A stretch of DNA of 42,915 bases, from the IMG/VR virus record IMGVR_UViG_3300042691_037676, positions 1 through 42,915 of that record; one strand, given 5' to 3'. This document shows positions 1-9,629 of this stretch, in pieces (positions within the stretch are counted from its first letter, which is position 1; each line of letters opens with the position of its first letter). Position numbers and translations under genes: made by a program. This DNA comes from a virus. The notes under the pieces were generated by a model that ran no database searches, had not been told where the DNA came from, and was given only the letters and a program-made list of their open reading frames with translations.

Positions 1-1099
1 CTTGATGGAATTCTGATAAATGAACTGGTGTTGTATCAAACGCTGAAATAGATTCAGATACTAAATATCTCACCATCAAATTACTATTAACCAAGTCGTT
101 TTTAGATGAAATATCTAATAATTTGGTTGCATAATCTTCATAATTTGTTGTGTTGAAATCAATATTATAACCATCGGATACTGGCCAAGTTATTGTATCT
201 GTAATATATAAAATAATACCAGAATCTGATTTAACTGGGTACTTGAATATAGCTGTGTATAAAGGAATCACATCACGACTTAACAAATAATATTCAAAAT
301 CTGGTAATGAATTAAAAAAAATATCAGTTTGTATTTTTTCTGGTTTGATATGATAATTAACTTTTGACGTTGTTCCTAACCCAGAGAATGGGTTTCCTTG
401 TACTTCCAAATATAAGTAATCATTAATTGTTTTTGTCGCTGCTGTTATATTTAAAATTGGATATTCTTGATTATCATAATAAACAACATATGATTGATAA
501 TTAACTGTAAAATTTCTTAAATTATTTGTTGCGTTGAATGTATTGACTATCGAACCATTTTGTAAATAATTCAATTCAAATTTGTTATTGATAAAATTAG
601 TAGGTATTCTAAATGTAGAAATCTCAGTTAATGAATCATATATATAATTCTCAAAAGTATAACCATTTACTATTTGACCCGTACTTGTTTGTGTGTATGG
701 TGTTGTATACAATGAAGCTGGCCATTTAGTAATAATATCTTCTAAAGAAACCCTCACAAATTCGGTTAATGAACCAAACCTAGCGTAGTAATTTAAATTA
801 GTTTTATCTAAGTTTAAAATTACGGTTGCGTTATTATTTAATAATTCAGCATTAAGTGTTTCAGTAACCTTTAAGTCAGATAAAGTTAAAAAATTTGAAT
901 ATTTGTTTGATACGAATGTTTTAGTTACTCTGGGTTCTAAGTTAGTAGTAATGTTAAAGTTACCCATGGTAAATAGCGGTGTGCCGCCATTACTAGCTAA
1001 TTGAAAACCTACAAGGTCTGGAGTAAAATTTCTGTATTCTATTCCGTCACTATATTTTATTTTTTGTGCATATCCTAAAATTTTAACTTTATTGCTCAT
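1..1099 (-). CDS. Structural-operon protein, 3' part cut by window edge
   Basis: An open frame of 366 codons runs without a stop from an ATG at 1099 to the left edge, so the C-terminus lies outside the window. The start is MSNKVKILGYAQKIKYSDG and lies 2 nt after the stop of the gene upstream, which implies co-transcription and translational coupling. The visible part is rich in N, T, Y and F, with beta-strand-like alternation, no signal peptide and no membrane segment. I recognise no domain. Its place at the end of a run of baseplate and tail genes (gp25, gp6 and followers) suggests a virion protein, perhaps a baseplate or tail-fibre component. That role is inferred from position only. Confidence 0.75.
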   Translation of the reverse strand, partial: MSNKVKILGYAQKIKYSDGIEYRNFTPDLVGFQLASNGGTPLFTMGNFNITTNLEPRVTKTFVSNKYSNFLTLSDLKVTETLNAELLNNNATVILNLDKTNLNYYARFGSLTEFVRVSLEDIITKWPASLYTTPYTQTSTGQIVNGYTFENYIYDSLTEISTFRIPTNFINNKFELNYLQNGSIVNTFNATNNLRNFTVNYQSYVVYYDNQEYPILNITAATKTINDYLYLEVQGNPFSGLGTTSKVNYHIKPEKIQTDIFFNSLPDFEYYLLSRDVIPLYTAIFKYPVKSDSGIILYITDTITWPVSDGYNIDFNTTNYEDYATKLLDISSKNDLVNSNLMVRYLVSESISAFDTTPVHLSEFHQ

Positions 1100-1101
1100 T
1101 T

Positions 1102-2025
1102 TTAAATTGTTGTTACGCTATTAAATGATTTACTAAAATCAATACTTGCTCTTTCTTCTCGAACTTCAAATAAAGGTTTACCTGTAAACCTATCTTTGAT
1201 TTCGTATAAATTGTATTGTTTATAAATTTCGTTATTAAAGTTGTAAATGGTATAAATACCGTCTTCAAGCGATTTTGTTTGATTTCCAAATATACCAAAC
1301 GCTAATGTTTCTATATCGTGTTCAACCATCTCCACCTCAAGCATTATTGGGTTAAAAAATGTGTTTGTAATAATAACTTGTTGATTTGGTTGACCTATAT
1401 ATGGAAACGCATTTGGTTTTACATTCGATGCAGAAGCTGGTGATAACGTACAAAATGTTAATGTTGAGTTATCATTAAAACGGTAACGAATTGCTTTTTG
1501 ATTCGAATTAGTTAAATTTTGATTAACTGGTTCGGCTCTATTGTTTGACGTTACAACCTTAAATAAATTGTTAATTTTAGCATCACTAGCTGAAGTGTTG
1601 GTGCTTAAGTATTCAATTCTGTAACCAACTAAACCGTTATTCTCAAATTTAGTTAAAAAATTTTGTGGGATTGACGAGATATCGAATAAAACACCTACGA
1701 TATCTGGATATGCTGATAAAACACCGACATCAACTATTTTTGTTCTAATTTCAATTGGTTTTATTACGATTGTATAAATCCCCTTTAAACCAAAATTCGC
1801 TACGGGTAATTTTAATGTATATAAACCACCAAAAGCTTCAAATCCAACAATATTTGATTGAGTTTTATTTGGGTTATCAATTTTGCTTAAAACCTCATTA
1901 GAATTTAATTTAATTAAAGTTGTATTACCAACTTTATCTCTTGAAGGTGTGTAATGATAAAAAATCTCTACATCATCTGGAGATAAATCAGCTGGTCTTA
2001 TAGTTCCGAAAACGCCTGTTGCCAT
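1102..2025 (-). CDS. Putative virion structural protein (307 aa)
   Basis: I do not recognise this protein. It has 307 residues, starts MATGVFGTIRPADLSPDDVE, and reads as a mostly beta protein with many N, T and hydrophobic residues; no membrane segment, signal peptide or catalytic motif is visible. The ATG at 2025 follows an A-rich leader (AACAAAAAAAAAC), the usual pattern of this genome. The gene lies 11 nt below the 291-aa gene and 2 nt above the partial gene, inside a tightly packed run below gp25 and gp6. The likely role is a baseplate or fibre component, by position only. The corresponding T4 interval holds gp8 to gp12, but I see no sequence resemblance to any of them. Confidence 0.7.
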   Translation of the reverse strand: MATGVFGTIRPADLSPDDVEIFYHYTPSRDKVGNTTLIKLNSNEVLSKIDNPNKTQSNIVGFEAFGGLYTLKLPVANFGLKGIYTIVIKPIEIRTKIVDVGVLSAYPDIVGVLFDISSIPQNFLTKFENNGLVGYRIEYLSTNTSASDAKINNLFKVVTSNNRAEPVNQNLTNSNQKAIRYRFNDNSTLTFCTLSPASASNVKPNAFPYIGQPNQQVIITNTFFNPIMLEVEMVEHDIETLAFGIFGNQTKSLEDGIYTIYNFNNEIYKQYNLYEIKDRFTGKPLFEVREERASIDFSKSFNSVTTI

Positions 2026-2036
2026 GTTTTTTTTTG

Positions 2037-2912
2037 TTATTCTTTTGTTATTTTATAAAAACCATTACCATATCTTTGTAATTCACCCAAATTTTTTATT
2101 TCTGACATCCTTACATGTTTATCGGTAACGCTTAATACACCTCTCTCTATAAATACATCATTTTCAATTTCTGGTTTACTAACCACACCAAATAAATATT
2201 CTTCTTTTGTTAAAGCTGATAAAGAAATGTTTGTTTCGTTTCTACCATCACCTTTAAAGTTAAAAGTAGTTATAGGTACCACATATATAATATCATCAAT
2301 GATGATTGTTTTTGTTATACCAGTGTAATCTTTATAATATATACCATTTTGCTGATTATTGGTTCCAATATTAATATCTGAAACCGCATCAAAAGCATAG
2401 GTTGTTGGTTCGCCAAGACTTATAACCTTACTTACACCATTTATTAACGAGTTTTGGAAGTTATAATAGTCTTCTGTTGAGATGTTAAAACCTGGAATGT
2501 AGGTTTGTGTCTGTTTATAAGACTTTAATTCATCAATTTTACTATCAGTTGTTCCAGAAATCCTATTACTACCATAAAAATAGAAATCAGATTCCTCTGC
2601 ACCAACTTCTCTAATGGTTAATTTCTCTGTTTGGTTTAAATTATCTATAATTGGTGGTGTTGAACCATTCATAAATGGAAAATTGTAACCATTCGATATT
2701 AATTTACTAATTAAAATGGAATAATCAACTGAATTTGAGTTTGTGTCACCAGAAATAAATGTTATATCTGTGAATAAACCCATATCATCATAGTTTTGTG
2801 TCAAAAAAACATTAATATAAAACGTTGTAGCTGTTAAATCACCCCATTTTTTACTACCATTAATTCTATTCGTACTATTTTCTAGTAAAATTTTATATTT
2901 TTGTACCTCCAT
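2037..2912 (-). CDS. Putative virion structural protein (291 aa)
   Basis: Unrecognised 291-residue protein (MEVQKYKILLENSTNRINGS...). Its ATG shares its A with the TAA stop of the gene upstream (TAATG at 2914-2910), so translation is probably coupled by re-initiation. The composition is N, T, S, I and Y rich with no membrane segment. The middle contains a Y/N-rich stretch (around residues 120-200) and the C-terminus is mixed charged. It belongs to the same run of small beta-rich proteins as its neighbours at 1102-2025 and 2912-3736, which are plausibly baseplate or fibre parts. No specific T4 equivalent can be assigned from sequence. Confidence 0.7.
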   Translation of the reverse strand: MEVQKYKILLENSTNRINGSKKWGDLTATTFYINVFLTQNYDDMGLFTDITFISGDTNSNSVDYSILISKLISNGYNFPFMNGSTPPIIDNLNQTEKLTIREVGAEESDFYFYGSNRISGTTDSKIDELKSYKQTQTYIPGFNISTEDYYNFQNSLINGVSKVISLGEPTTYAFDAVSDINIGTNNQQNGIYYKDYTGITKTIIIDDIIYVVPITTFNFKGDGRNETNISLSALTKEEYLFGVVSKPEIENDVFIERGVLSVTDKHVRMSEIKNLGELQRYGNGFYKITKE

Positions 2913-3736
2913 TATAAAGCATTTACCTCAAAAAGTGTTATTGTTACCAAATCTGATGTATATTCTACATTATTTGGGGTACCAGTTGTTTTCCATTGAT
3001 AAGAGTCATCTATCGTGTAATAGTATCCATTGTTGTTCCTTACTAGTATATATCTAGTATATAGTTCATGGACTAATTCATCTATAGGCAACGCAGTATC
3101 CTTAACCATTAAATTTGTTATTCTACCAGTTTTAGCGTTCCTAAAATTAGCCCTCATATACAAATATTTAGGAACATTTAATAAAAGTTCGTCCTTATAA
3201 TTGTAAAGATAATACCCTTCGGTAATACCTAAAGGATTTGTTAACTCATTTTCTAATTCAAAAGTTAAATCAATTTGATTTGCTGGTTTAGGTATACCAA
3301 TATTACCCGTTGCTTGTAAATCACTTAGTTTTAATTTAGAAAATAATGTCACAAATGATACCAAATTTTGTGACATAGGGTTATCCGAATCATAAAAAGC
3401 TAATTCAAGGTATGTTTGTTTAAATGATTCTTTTTTAAATTTAATATCGTCATCTGTAAAACCAACACTACCATAAGTCATCCCACTAAATAAATTCAAT
3501 TTATAAACAACTTTATTTATTTGATTATCATTTTTAATTGGTGATAATCTTACTTTTTCGTAATCAATTATTGGGTTTACAGCCTTTTTCATTTCAACAT
3601 CAACAAAAACACGTTCAACTAATTCACCTTGGTCAACAATTTGAGATTCTAAACTCATAGGTATATTGAAGGTTAAAGTTGAAGCCGAACCTATTGTATT
3701 TAAATTTATTTTGAAACTATTAGCAAACATCGTCAC
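2912..3736 (-). CDS. Putative virion structural protein (274 aa)
   Basis: Unrecognised 274-residue protein. It begins MTMFANSFKINLNTIGSAST; an internal ATG at the third codon is an alternative start. The start overlaps the end of the 591-aa gene by 17 nt, and its stop shares an A with the next ATG (TAATG), so expression of the three genes is tightly linked. The sequence is acidic to neutral, beta-like and without membrane segments or cysteine clusters. The N-terminal third has alternating hydrophobic residues typical of phage beta-sandwich proteins. A virion role is inferred from the operon, not from a motif. Confidence 0.7.
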   Translation of the reverse strand: MTMFANSFKINLNTIGSASTLTFNIPMSLESQIVDQGELVERVFVDVEMKKAVNPIIDYEKVRLSPIKNDNQINKVVYKLNLFSGMTYGSVGFTDDDIKFKKESFKQTYLELAFYDSDNPMSQNLVSFVTLFSKLKLSDLQATGNIGIPKPANQIDLTFELENELTNPLGITEGYYLYNYKDELLLNVPKYLYMRANFRNAKTGRITNLMVKDTALPIDELVHELYTRYILVRNNNGYYYTIDDSYQWKTTGTPNNVEYTSDLVTITLFEVNAL

Positions 3737-5495
3737 TTGTATTAAAGTTAAATTTATCTGTCATTCTATCACCTATTGGGTCAGCTGGGAATTGATTATA
3801 AAATAAATTCCAATTGTCAAATGGGTCTTGTCTTCTGACATAGAAGCAATGATTATTATAAATGTAATGACAACCATTTAAAAACGGAAAATCTATTGAT
3901 GAACCATTTGCTTGGTTAAACCCAATTGGAATTAAATCCCTCCAAATAATTCTACCATCACCCAAATTAGTTGCATAATCTGGAATACCTTCCGTAAACT
4001 CATCACCTTGTTCAATATAATCTGAAAATTCTCTAATTTGAATCAAATGATGTGCGTTGTAAAAATAACCTTCTTGTCTTGGTCCCAATGTCGTAGTACC
4101 AGTTATTGGAGGCGTGTTTGCTTGTGCATTACCAAGTGAAATATTATAATTTACAGAAGGTGCAGATTCCCTATTTAATGTGTTAAAACGATGTGAAACA
4201 ACAGCCAATACTGTTTCATTCAATAAATTAGTATTATATTCAACTAAATCACCATAAAAAGAAGCATCATTTATACTCACATTTGTATTTAATGGGTTAT
4301 GTGAAATAAATGGTGATGAACCACCATTATGTATTTTATTTATTGCTGGAATGTCTAATAAATAAGGTAAAAAACTACTATTATTTAATTCTGGAATATA
4401 AGGTGTTTCAATACCAGAAGAAACACTACCAAATAATTCATTTGGGCTAATACCACTAGGTGTTTTAATAAATGTTATGTATATTTGTGACAATGGACGA
4501 CCTAAATTATCTTTAAGACCTTCGATATTAATATCTTCATTAAAAACATATTGTGCGTTTTTATCAGTATAAACATTTTCACTAAACGCTAATTTATATA
4601 CATCATAATCACTTTTATCAATCGTACCATTATTTCTAGTTTCAATTTTTTTGAATATTCTGAAATAATATTCAGACTCTACACCACCTATTAATTTTTT
4701 TATTCTTGAATTGCCACTTACAATACCTGTTGGTGGTAAATCAATCACAAAATAATAATCTTTTAAATCACCATTATCTAAGCCCAACCTTATTACAATA
4801 TGGTCACCTTCATAACCACTGGTACCAGTTATTCTAACAACATCACCAACTGATAAGTTATGTAAACATGCCATACCAAAAGCAACCATAGGTTTTGTTG
4901 ATACTGTTGCTGGGGTTGCCTCTACAATCATTAAACCACCATTAACCATTTGGTGTGTTTTGTCAGAACCATAAGGATATGTAATTGTTATTTCCCAATT
5001 TTTAATTGTTCCATTAGCGTTATTAAATGGGTTACTATCTGGAACAAATGAAAACCTTTGTGGTTTTGGTTCCATGTAATTAAATGTTGAAGCGGTGTTT
5101 GATAGAAGACCTGGGTTGTAGTAACCAAACCAACCATTTTTTTCATCTAAATTTTTTAAAGCTTTTGGGTAGATTGCTTCATAAAATCTATAAATTTGAT
5201 TAGATTGGTCTTGATAATTAAAACCCTTCCAAGTATATAAATCGGAATATGCGCTATCATCTAAATTAAACAAAGCGTTTGAAACGTTTAAATTCACACT
5301 ACCTAAAACCCTATAAAATGGACTTTCTTGTCTCTCTTTGTTAAATTGTTCACTAACATTAAGAATTCTATTCATCTCATCTGGTGGCAATAATTTACTA
5401 GTACCTTCAAGATTTATCTTTAATAAGGTATCAGTATTTACAGCCTTTTTAGATGTTGCTGAGTTAAGTATTTGTTTAATTCTATCTGTGCTCAT
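3720..5495 (-). CDS. Putative baseplate/tail structural protein (591 aa)
   Basis: A 591-residue protein starting MSTDRIKQILNSATSKKAVN. It has a short charged, helical N-terminus (to about residue 50) followed by a long aromatic and N/G/P-rich body with no membrane segment. The start lies 1 nt below the stop of the 1375-aa gene. The region around residues 55-170 has many Tyr, Phe and Asn, as is common in phage fibre and wedge proteins. No known domain is recognised. In T4 the genes after 6 and 7 encode wedge and short-fibre proteins (8, 10, 11, 12), so a peripheral baseplate component is the natural guess, but it rests on gene order alone. Confidence 0.72.
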   Translation of the reverse strand: MSTDRIKQILNSATSKKAVNTDTLLKINLEGTSKLLPPDEMNRILNVSEQFNKERQESPFYRVLGSVNLNVSNALFNLDDSAYSDLYTWKGFNYQDQSNQIYRFYEAIYPKALKNLDEKNGWFGYYNPGLLSNTASTFNYMEPKPQRFSFVPDSNPFNNANGTIKNWEITITYPYGSDKTHQMVNGGLMIVEATPATVSTKPMVAFGMACLHNLSVGDVVRITGTSGYEGDHIVIRLGLDNGDLKDYYFVIDLPPTGIVSGNSRIKKLIGGVESEYYFRIFKKIETRNNGTIDKSDYDVYKLAFSENVYTDKNAQYVFNEDINIEGLKDNLGRPLSQIYITFIKTPSGISPNELFGSVSSGIETPYIPELNNSSFLPYLLDIPAINKIHNGGSSPFISHNPLNTNVSINDASFYGDLVEYNTNLLNETVLAVVSHRFNTLNRESAPSVNYNISLGNAQANTPPITGTTTLGPRQEGYFYNAHHLIQIREFSDYIEQGDEFTEGIPDYATNLGDGRIIWRDLIPIGFNQANGSSIDFPFLNGCHYIYNNHCFYVRRQDPFDNWNLFYNQFPADPIGDRMTDKFNFNTSDDVC

Positions 5496-5496
5496 A

Positions 5497-8400
5497 TTAA
5501 ATATTTACCGTACAACCTACGCTATCTTTTACTGAAAAAGGTTGAAATGTAATAGTTGCACTACTACCATTATTTATTGGGTCTGATGGGGTTCCAGTAC
5601 CTTCACTATTAGGATAAAAAGTAATACTACCAATACCACCACTTGTCGTTACATCCCAATAATTCGTATTACTTGTATTTTGTGTTTTAGTTGCTGTTAA
5701 TTGAGAATTAGGTAATGTCATAAGGTTTTTTGGTATTGACGTATTATTACTATAACATGGGCCACCACTAGTATTACTAAATCTAGCAACAACGCTTGAT
5801 GAAACCAAATTTCTAGGGACTGCTGGTAGTGTTATTAAATGAGTAGAACTTGTTACACTATAAGGTATTGGTCCATTCCAAGTTGTTCCACTACTATCAA
5901 TTTTATATTCTACATAAACATCTGGCCCATATTGTTGATAATTATAATTATTAATATAAAAAGCTGGTATATAATTATTTGGGTTACATTGTTTTTCCAA
6001 AACGCTTAATGGTGCTGCCGAGGTTATTAACTGTGGTGCCGAACTGATAATGTTATTGGTTGTTTGCGCTGTTGTACCAAATGAATCAACTACGGTTGTT
6101 GTATAAGAACCAACAATTAAATTGTTTATAATTGCTTGTGTTGTATAAGTATTCGGACCAGTTGTATTTAAACTATATGGTGGAACACCACCAGTAACAT
6201 CAATAACCAAACTACCATTATTACCATTATAACAACTAACATTAGTTGGTGTTACACTTAAATTAATCGCTGATGGTCCAGTTATTGTTAAACCAGTAGT
6301 TATACAATGATTTGACGCAGAATCTACTATATAAACTGTATAAACACCTAAACCTAAATTCTCAAATGTGTCTAACTGTGTAACTGGGCCAGTAGAACTT
6401 TGAATTGATGAACCAGAAAAAGTGTATGTGTAAGGTGATTGTCCTCCACCTAATGATGTTACAGTTATTTTTCCGTCACTAACACCTAAACCGCTTATAT
6501 TTTGTGTTACACTAACTGAACAATATAATGAAGGTGGTCCAGTTACCGATACTTCTTTTACTACTGGGTTACCTAATGAATCAGTTGCACTAATAACATA
6601 TATACCCTCAGCCAAACCATTTATTGTTATTGTTCTATTGTCAAATGTTGTTGTACCATCATCAATAAGCTCCCCATTTGAATTAGTTACGGTATACGTA
6701 TATTCTGGAAATCCACCATCAAATGTAAATGTAATTGAACCAGCGTCAGTTGTTAAACCAGTATTAGGTGTTGTTGATGTATCAATGATAATATCAGAAA
6801 CCTCAACAAACTTACATTCATTAAAATATTTAGTATTCATTTTTTCTAATGCTGATTTTCCTGGTAACAAGCCAAAATACATAAAAAAAGAATGTTTTGG
6901 CTGATTATAATTTGTTAAAGCTGTTGTCGGAATATAACCTCTAAAATCAATATATTGTGGACCATTATCATTAGTTGTTGTAAAATCATAATATCCAAGG
7001 TTAGGTATTTGTGTATTAAAATCTGTGTCTATAGTGTTAGTAAAAATAGGGTTAACTGTACCATTGTTTAAAAGAGTGAAAACATCCCTAAATTCTTTAG
7101 AAATCTCATTTATATCGCTAGAACCTATAATACAATCAGCTACAGTTATTGAACCTGTAATTGGGTCTTCGGTTGATTCGTCAGTATCTACACCAAATTC
7201 ACATATATGTCTAATATTTAAACATTGGTCTCTATTAACGTGTAATCCAAGACAATTTATACCGAAAAATAATCCTTTAGTGTTTCCACCAATATCAACC
7301 ATACCGCAACTTAATAATGAATTATTATCATCAAGTTCTTGAATTTCTGGTGGTATTTTATAAGTTGATGGAATCAAGTAACTCTGCAAATTAGGTACAC
7401 CTTGCCAATCATCTTTTAAAATAGAACCTAAACATATTATATCAGTTGCAAATAATCTATAAGCTGCATTATGTGTTGTAGCGGCATAATAAAATTCATT
7501 TTCATATTTTTTAACTAACCCTTCTCTTAAAGTACCGCTTTCAGTTTTTTCTTTTTGTACGTTATCATCCGTAGGTGATGCGTAACCGACTACACAACTA
7601 TCTAATAAAAAATTACTACGGCAATTATTGTCTGGGTTTCCATTTTCATTACCATCAACACCAGAATAATTAGATTCACCCACAAAATCATCACAATCGT
7701 ATTCACAGAATTTTTCTTGACTTCTACGACGTTTTTTATATTTCAATAAAAAACTATACAATGAACCATTTACCCAATCATTATAAAAATCAAATTGGAA
7801 CATGTTTAAGGATTGAGCCATTTGAAAAGCCATACAATCATCTAAACCAACAGCATTGTCAATTAACGTACAAATATGGTCTTCAGAATCATCACAATAA
7901 TAATCTGGTTGTGGTTCAGCAGCATTAAAAGCCTCACCACCATCTAAACCACCAGTTGGTTTACAACCAGGCGCAAAATATGATGGGTCATCATCGGTTG
8001 GACATTTAACTGTTAAACAACCTATGTAATTAATCTCATTAAAAATTATTGGTGATAACCCACAACTTGGTGCTAAAGGGATATAATTAATCAAATCACA
8101 AACAAACGATATAATTTGATTAACTATATCTACTATACCACCAATAATTGTATTTAAAATTTTAAAAACAGCGTTAATTGCTGGTATGATAAATGAATTC
8201 ATCACATAAATTAAAAACGCAATAATTTTTATTATCAAACAAATAATACTAAATATCGGATTAACATCAGTATCTACTCTATTAAACGGAAATGGTGTTT
8301 TGTCTCCAGCACAATCATCTACGTTTTTCATTCCAATCATGTTTTTATTGTTTACACCACCAGCCGTTTGAAATCTTGAAATGAAATTTGAAACAGTATA

Positions 8401-9624
8401 AATTTTGTTCCAATATAAATCTTTAAAACTATTTGGTTTTGTTTTTGTTCCAAAATTATAATCTATATCATTTTTACTATAAGGATTATTAGGAACCAAA
8501 AACTTAGCTCTAGTCCTTAATCTTCCTTCACCACCAGTTTCATTCATCCCTATTTTAAACCTAACACTTGCTCTAGTTGGTATGCCGACATTCTCATCAT
8601 CGGAAGGAACTAAATTACCTTCTTCATCAGTTAACATATAATCCAAATTCATAGGTACTTGATAAGCCCAAGTTCCATTATCGTCAATTAACTGGCCACC
8701 TTCAATGTCAAAATCTTCTATTTCACCATTGATGTTTTTGCGAATCATTTCTATCGTACCAGGACCAGTTACCTGTTCACAAAATAAACCAATTTTTTTT
8801 CTTGGTCTACAACGCTTATTAATACTATTTTTTGCTTGGTCACCAAAAATACCACCCATAAAGATAGCTGAAGGTGTTACTGTATAATTCAAATTAGCAT
8901 CAGCTCTGGTAATACCAATTTGACATGTTTCTGGGTCACCCCAAAATGGTTGAACGTTTACACCAACATTTACGGTTTTAATTTGAGGCATTTTATCCAA
9001 ATTATTACCACCTTTAAATTTATTAGGTGAATCAAATAGTTTGGGTGAACTACCTTCTCTTATTAAATCATAAGGTCTTTGTGAGATTGAACCTATATCA
9101 GAAATATCAGCATCAATGTGTAATATGTGGTTTCCTAGTGGAACACCAAATATCATAAAATCACCAGCATTATTTGTTGTGGTTGTAAACTTGTAATATT
9201 TACAATACAAACTCAACATTGTTTCATTATCTAACATTTCTCTTTTAGAAGGAAATGTACCAACTGGTGTAAAACATTTATTATTTGTATCGTTAGTGTT
9301 GGTTAAAAGATTATAACGAATTCCATCTGAATTTTTATCTATTACTACTTCGTATGGATATAATGCTTTAAGTGTTGGATTTTGAGAATCAACTTCATCA
9401 ATAGGTATAAATATACTAACCTTGGCGTTTGGAACACCAAAACCATTATTTACTATTACTCTACCTACAACAACTCCATAATCAGAACAATAATTTCTAT
9501 AAGCTTCTTCTTGTGATATTTTAAGTGACAAAATTTCAATAAAATCAAAATCTTGTTTTAAATTTACTTTTAAATATTTATCATTTCCGTTTGGGGTTGT
9601 TCTTATCCTAACTGAATTTCCCAT
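5497..9624 (-). CDS. Large virion protein with carboxypeptidase-regulatory-like and SprB-type repeat domains
   Basis: A 1375-residue protein in the position T4 gene 7 takes after gene 6. Residues about 50-190 look like a carboxypeptidase-regulatory/Ig-like fold (GRVIVNNGFGVPNAKVSIF, later NAGDFMIFGVPLGNHILHID). A strongly hydrophobic stretch lies around residues 450-520, rich in I, F and V and unusual for a virion protein. Residues about 520-900 are cysteine-rich (CEYDCDD, CLNIRHICE). From about 950 to 1190 lie three tandem repeats with the signature of SprB adhesin repeats of gliding Bacteroidota: a D/N-G x I T V/F T segment, a GG-x-P-Y-x-Y/L turn, then GxYTV-x-V-x-D-S. The C-terminal 180 residues are further beta-rich sequence ending in FSVKDSVGCTVNI. 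The SprB match suggests contact with the host surface, but the function is inferred. Its stop is 1 nt before the next gene. Confidence 0.82.
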   Translation of the reverse strand: MGNSVRIRTTPNGNDKYLKVNLKQDFDFIEILSLKISQEEAYRNYCSDYGVVVGRVIVNNGFGVPNAKVSIFIPIDEVDSQNPTLKALYPYEVVIDKNSDGIRYNLLTNTNDTNNKCFTPVGTFPSKREMLDNETMLSLYCKYYKFTTTTNNAGDFMIFGVPLGNHILHIDADISDIGSISQRPYDLIREGSSPKLFDSPNKFKGGNNLDKMPQIKTVNVGVNVQPFWGDPETCQIGITRADANLNYTVTPSAIFMGGIFGDQAKNSINKRCRPRKKIGLFCEQVTGPGTIEMIRKNINGEIEDFDIEGGQLIDDNGTWAYQVPMNLDYMLTDEEGNLVPSDDENVGIPTRASVRFKIGMNETGGEGRLRTRAKFLVPNNPYSKNDIDYNFGTKTKPNSFKDLYWNKIYTVSNFISRFQTAGGVNNKNMIGMKNVDDCAGDKTPFPFNRVDTDVNPIFSIICLIIKIIAFLIYVMNSFIIPAINAVFKILNTIIGGIVDIVNQIISFVCDLINYIPLAPSCGLSPIIFNEINYIGCLTVKCPTDDDPSYFAPGCKPTGGLDGGEAFNAAEPQPDYYCDDSEDHICTLIDNAVGLDDCMAFQMAQSLNMFQFDFYNDWVNGSLYSFLLKYKKRRRSQEKFCEYDCDDFVGESNYSGVDGNENGNPDNNCRSNFLLDSCVVGYASPTDDNVQKEKTESGTLREGLVKKYENEFYYAATTHNAAYRLFATDIICLGSILKDDWQGVPNLQSYLIPSTYKIPPEIQELDDNNSLLSCGMVDIGGNTKGLFFGINCLGLHVNRDQCLNIRHICEFGVDTDESTEDPITGSITVADCIIGSSDINEISKEFRDVFTLLNNGTVNPIFTNTIDTDFNTQIPNLGYYDFTTTNDNGPQYIDFRGYIPTTALTNYNQPKHSFFMYFGLLPGKSALEKMNTKYFNECKFVEVSDIIIDTSTTPNTGLTTDAGSITFTFDGGFPEYTYTVTNSNGELIDDGTTTFDNRTITINGLAEGIYVISATDSLGNPVVKEVSVTGPPSLYCSVSVTQNISGLGVSDGKITVTSLGGGQSPYTYTFSGSSIQSSTGPVTQLDTFENLGLGVYTVYIVDSASNHCITTGLTITGPSAINLSVTPTNVSCYNGNNGSLVIDVTGGVPPYSLNTTGPNTYTTQAIINNLIVGSYTTTVVDSFGTTAQTTNNIISSAPQLITSAAPLSVLEKQCNPNNYIPAFYINNYNYQQYGPDVYVEYKIDSSGTTWNGPIPYSVTSSTHLITLPAVPRNLVSSSVVARFSNTSGGPCYSNNTSIPKNLMTLPNSQLTATKTQNTSNTNYWDVTTSGGIGSITFYPNSEGTGTPSDPINNGSSATITFQPFSVKDSVGCTVNI

Positions 9625-9629
9625 TTTGT

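Noticed and set aside
2900-2912. GGAGG near the start of the 291-aa gene as a ribosome-binding site
   Set aside because: It lies after the ATG, in the codons for Glu-Val, and cannot serve this start.
6638-7342. Plus-strand open frames within the 1375-aa gene
   Set aside because: They are antisense to a strongly supported gene and show no domain or leader.
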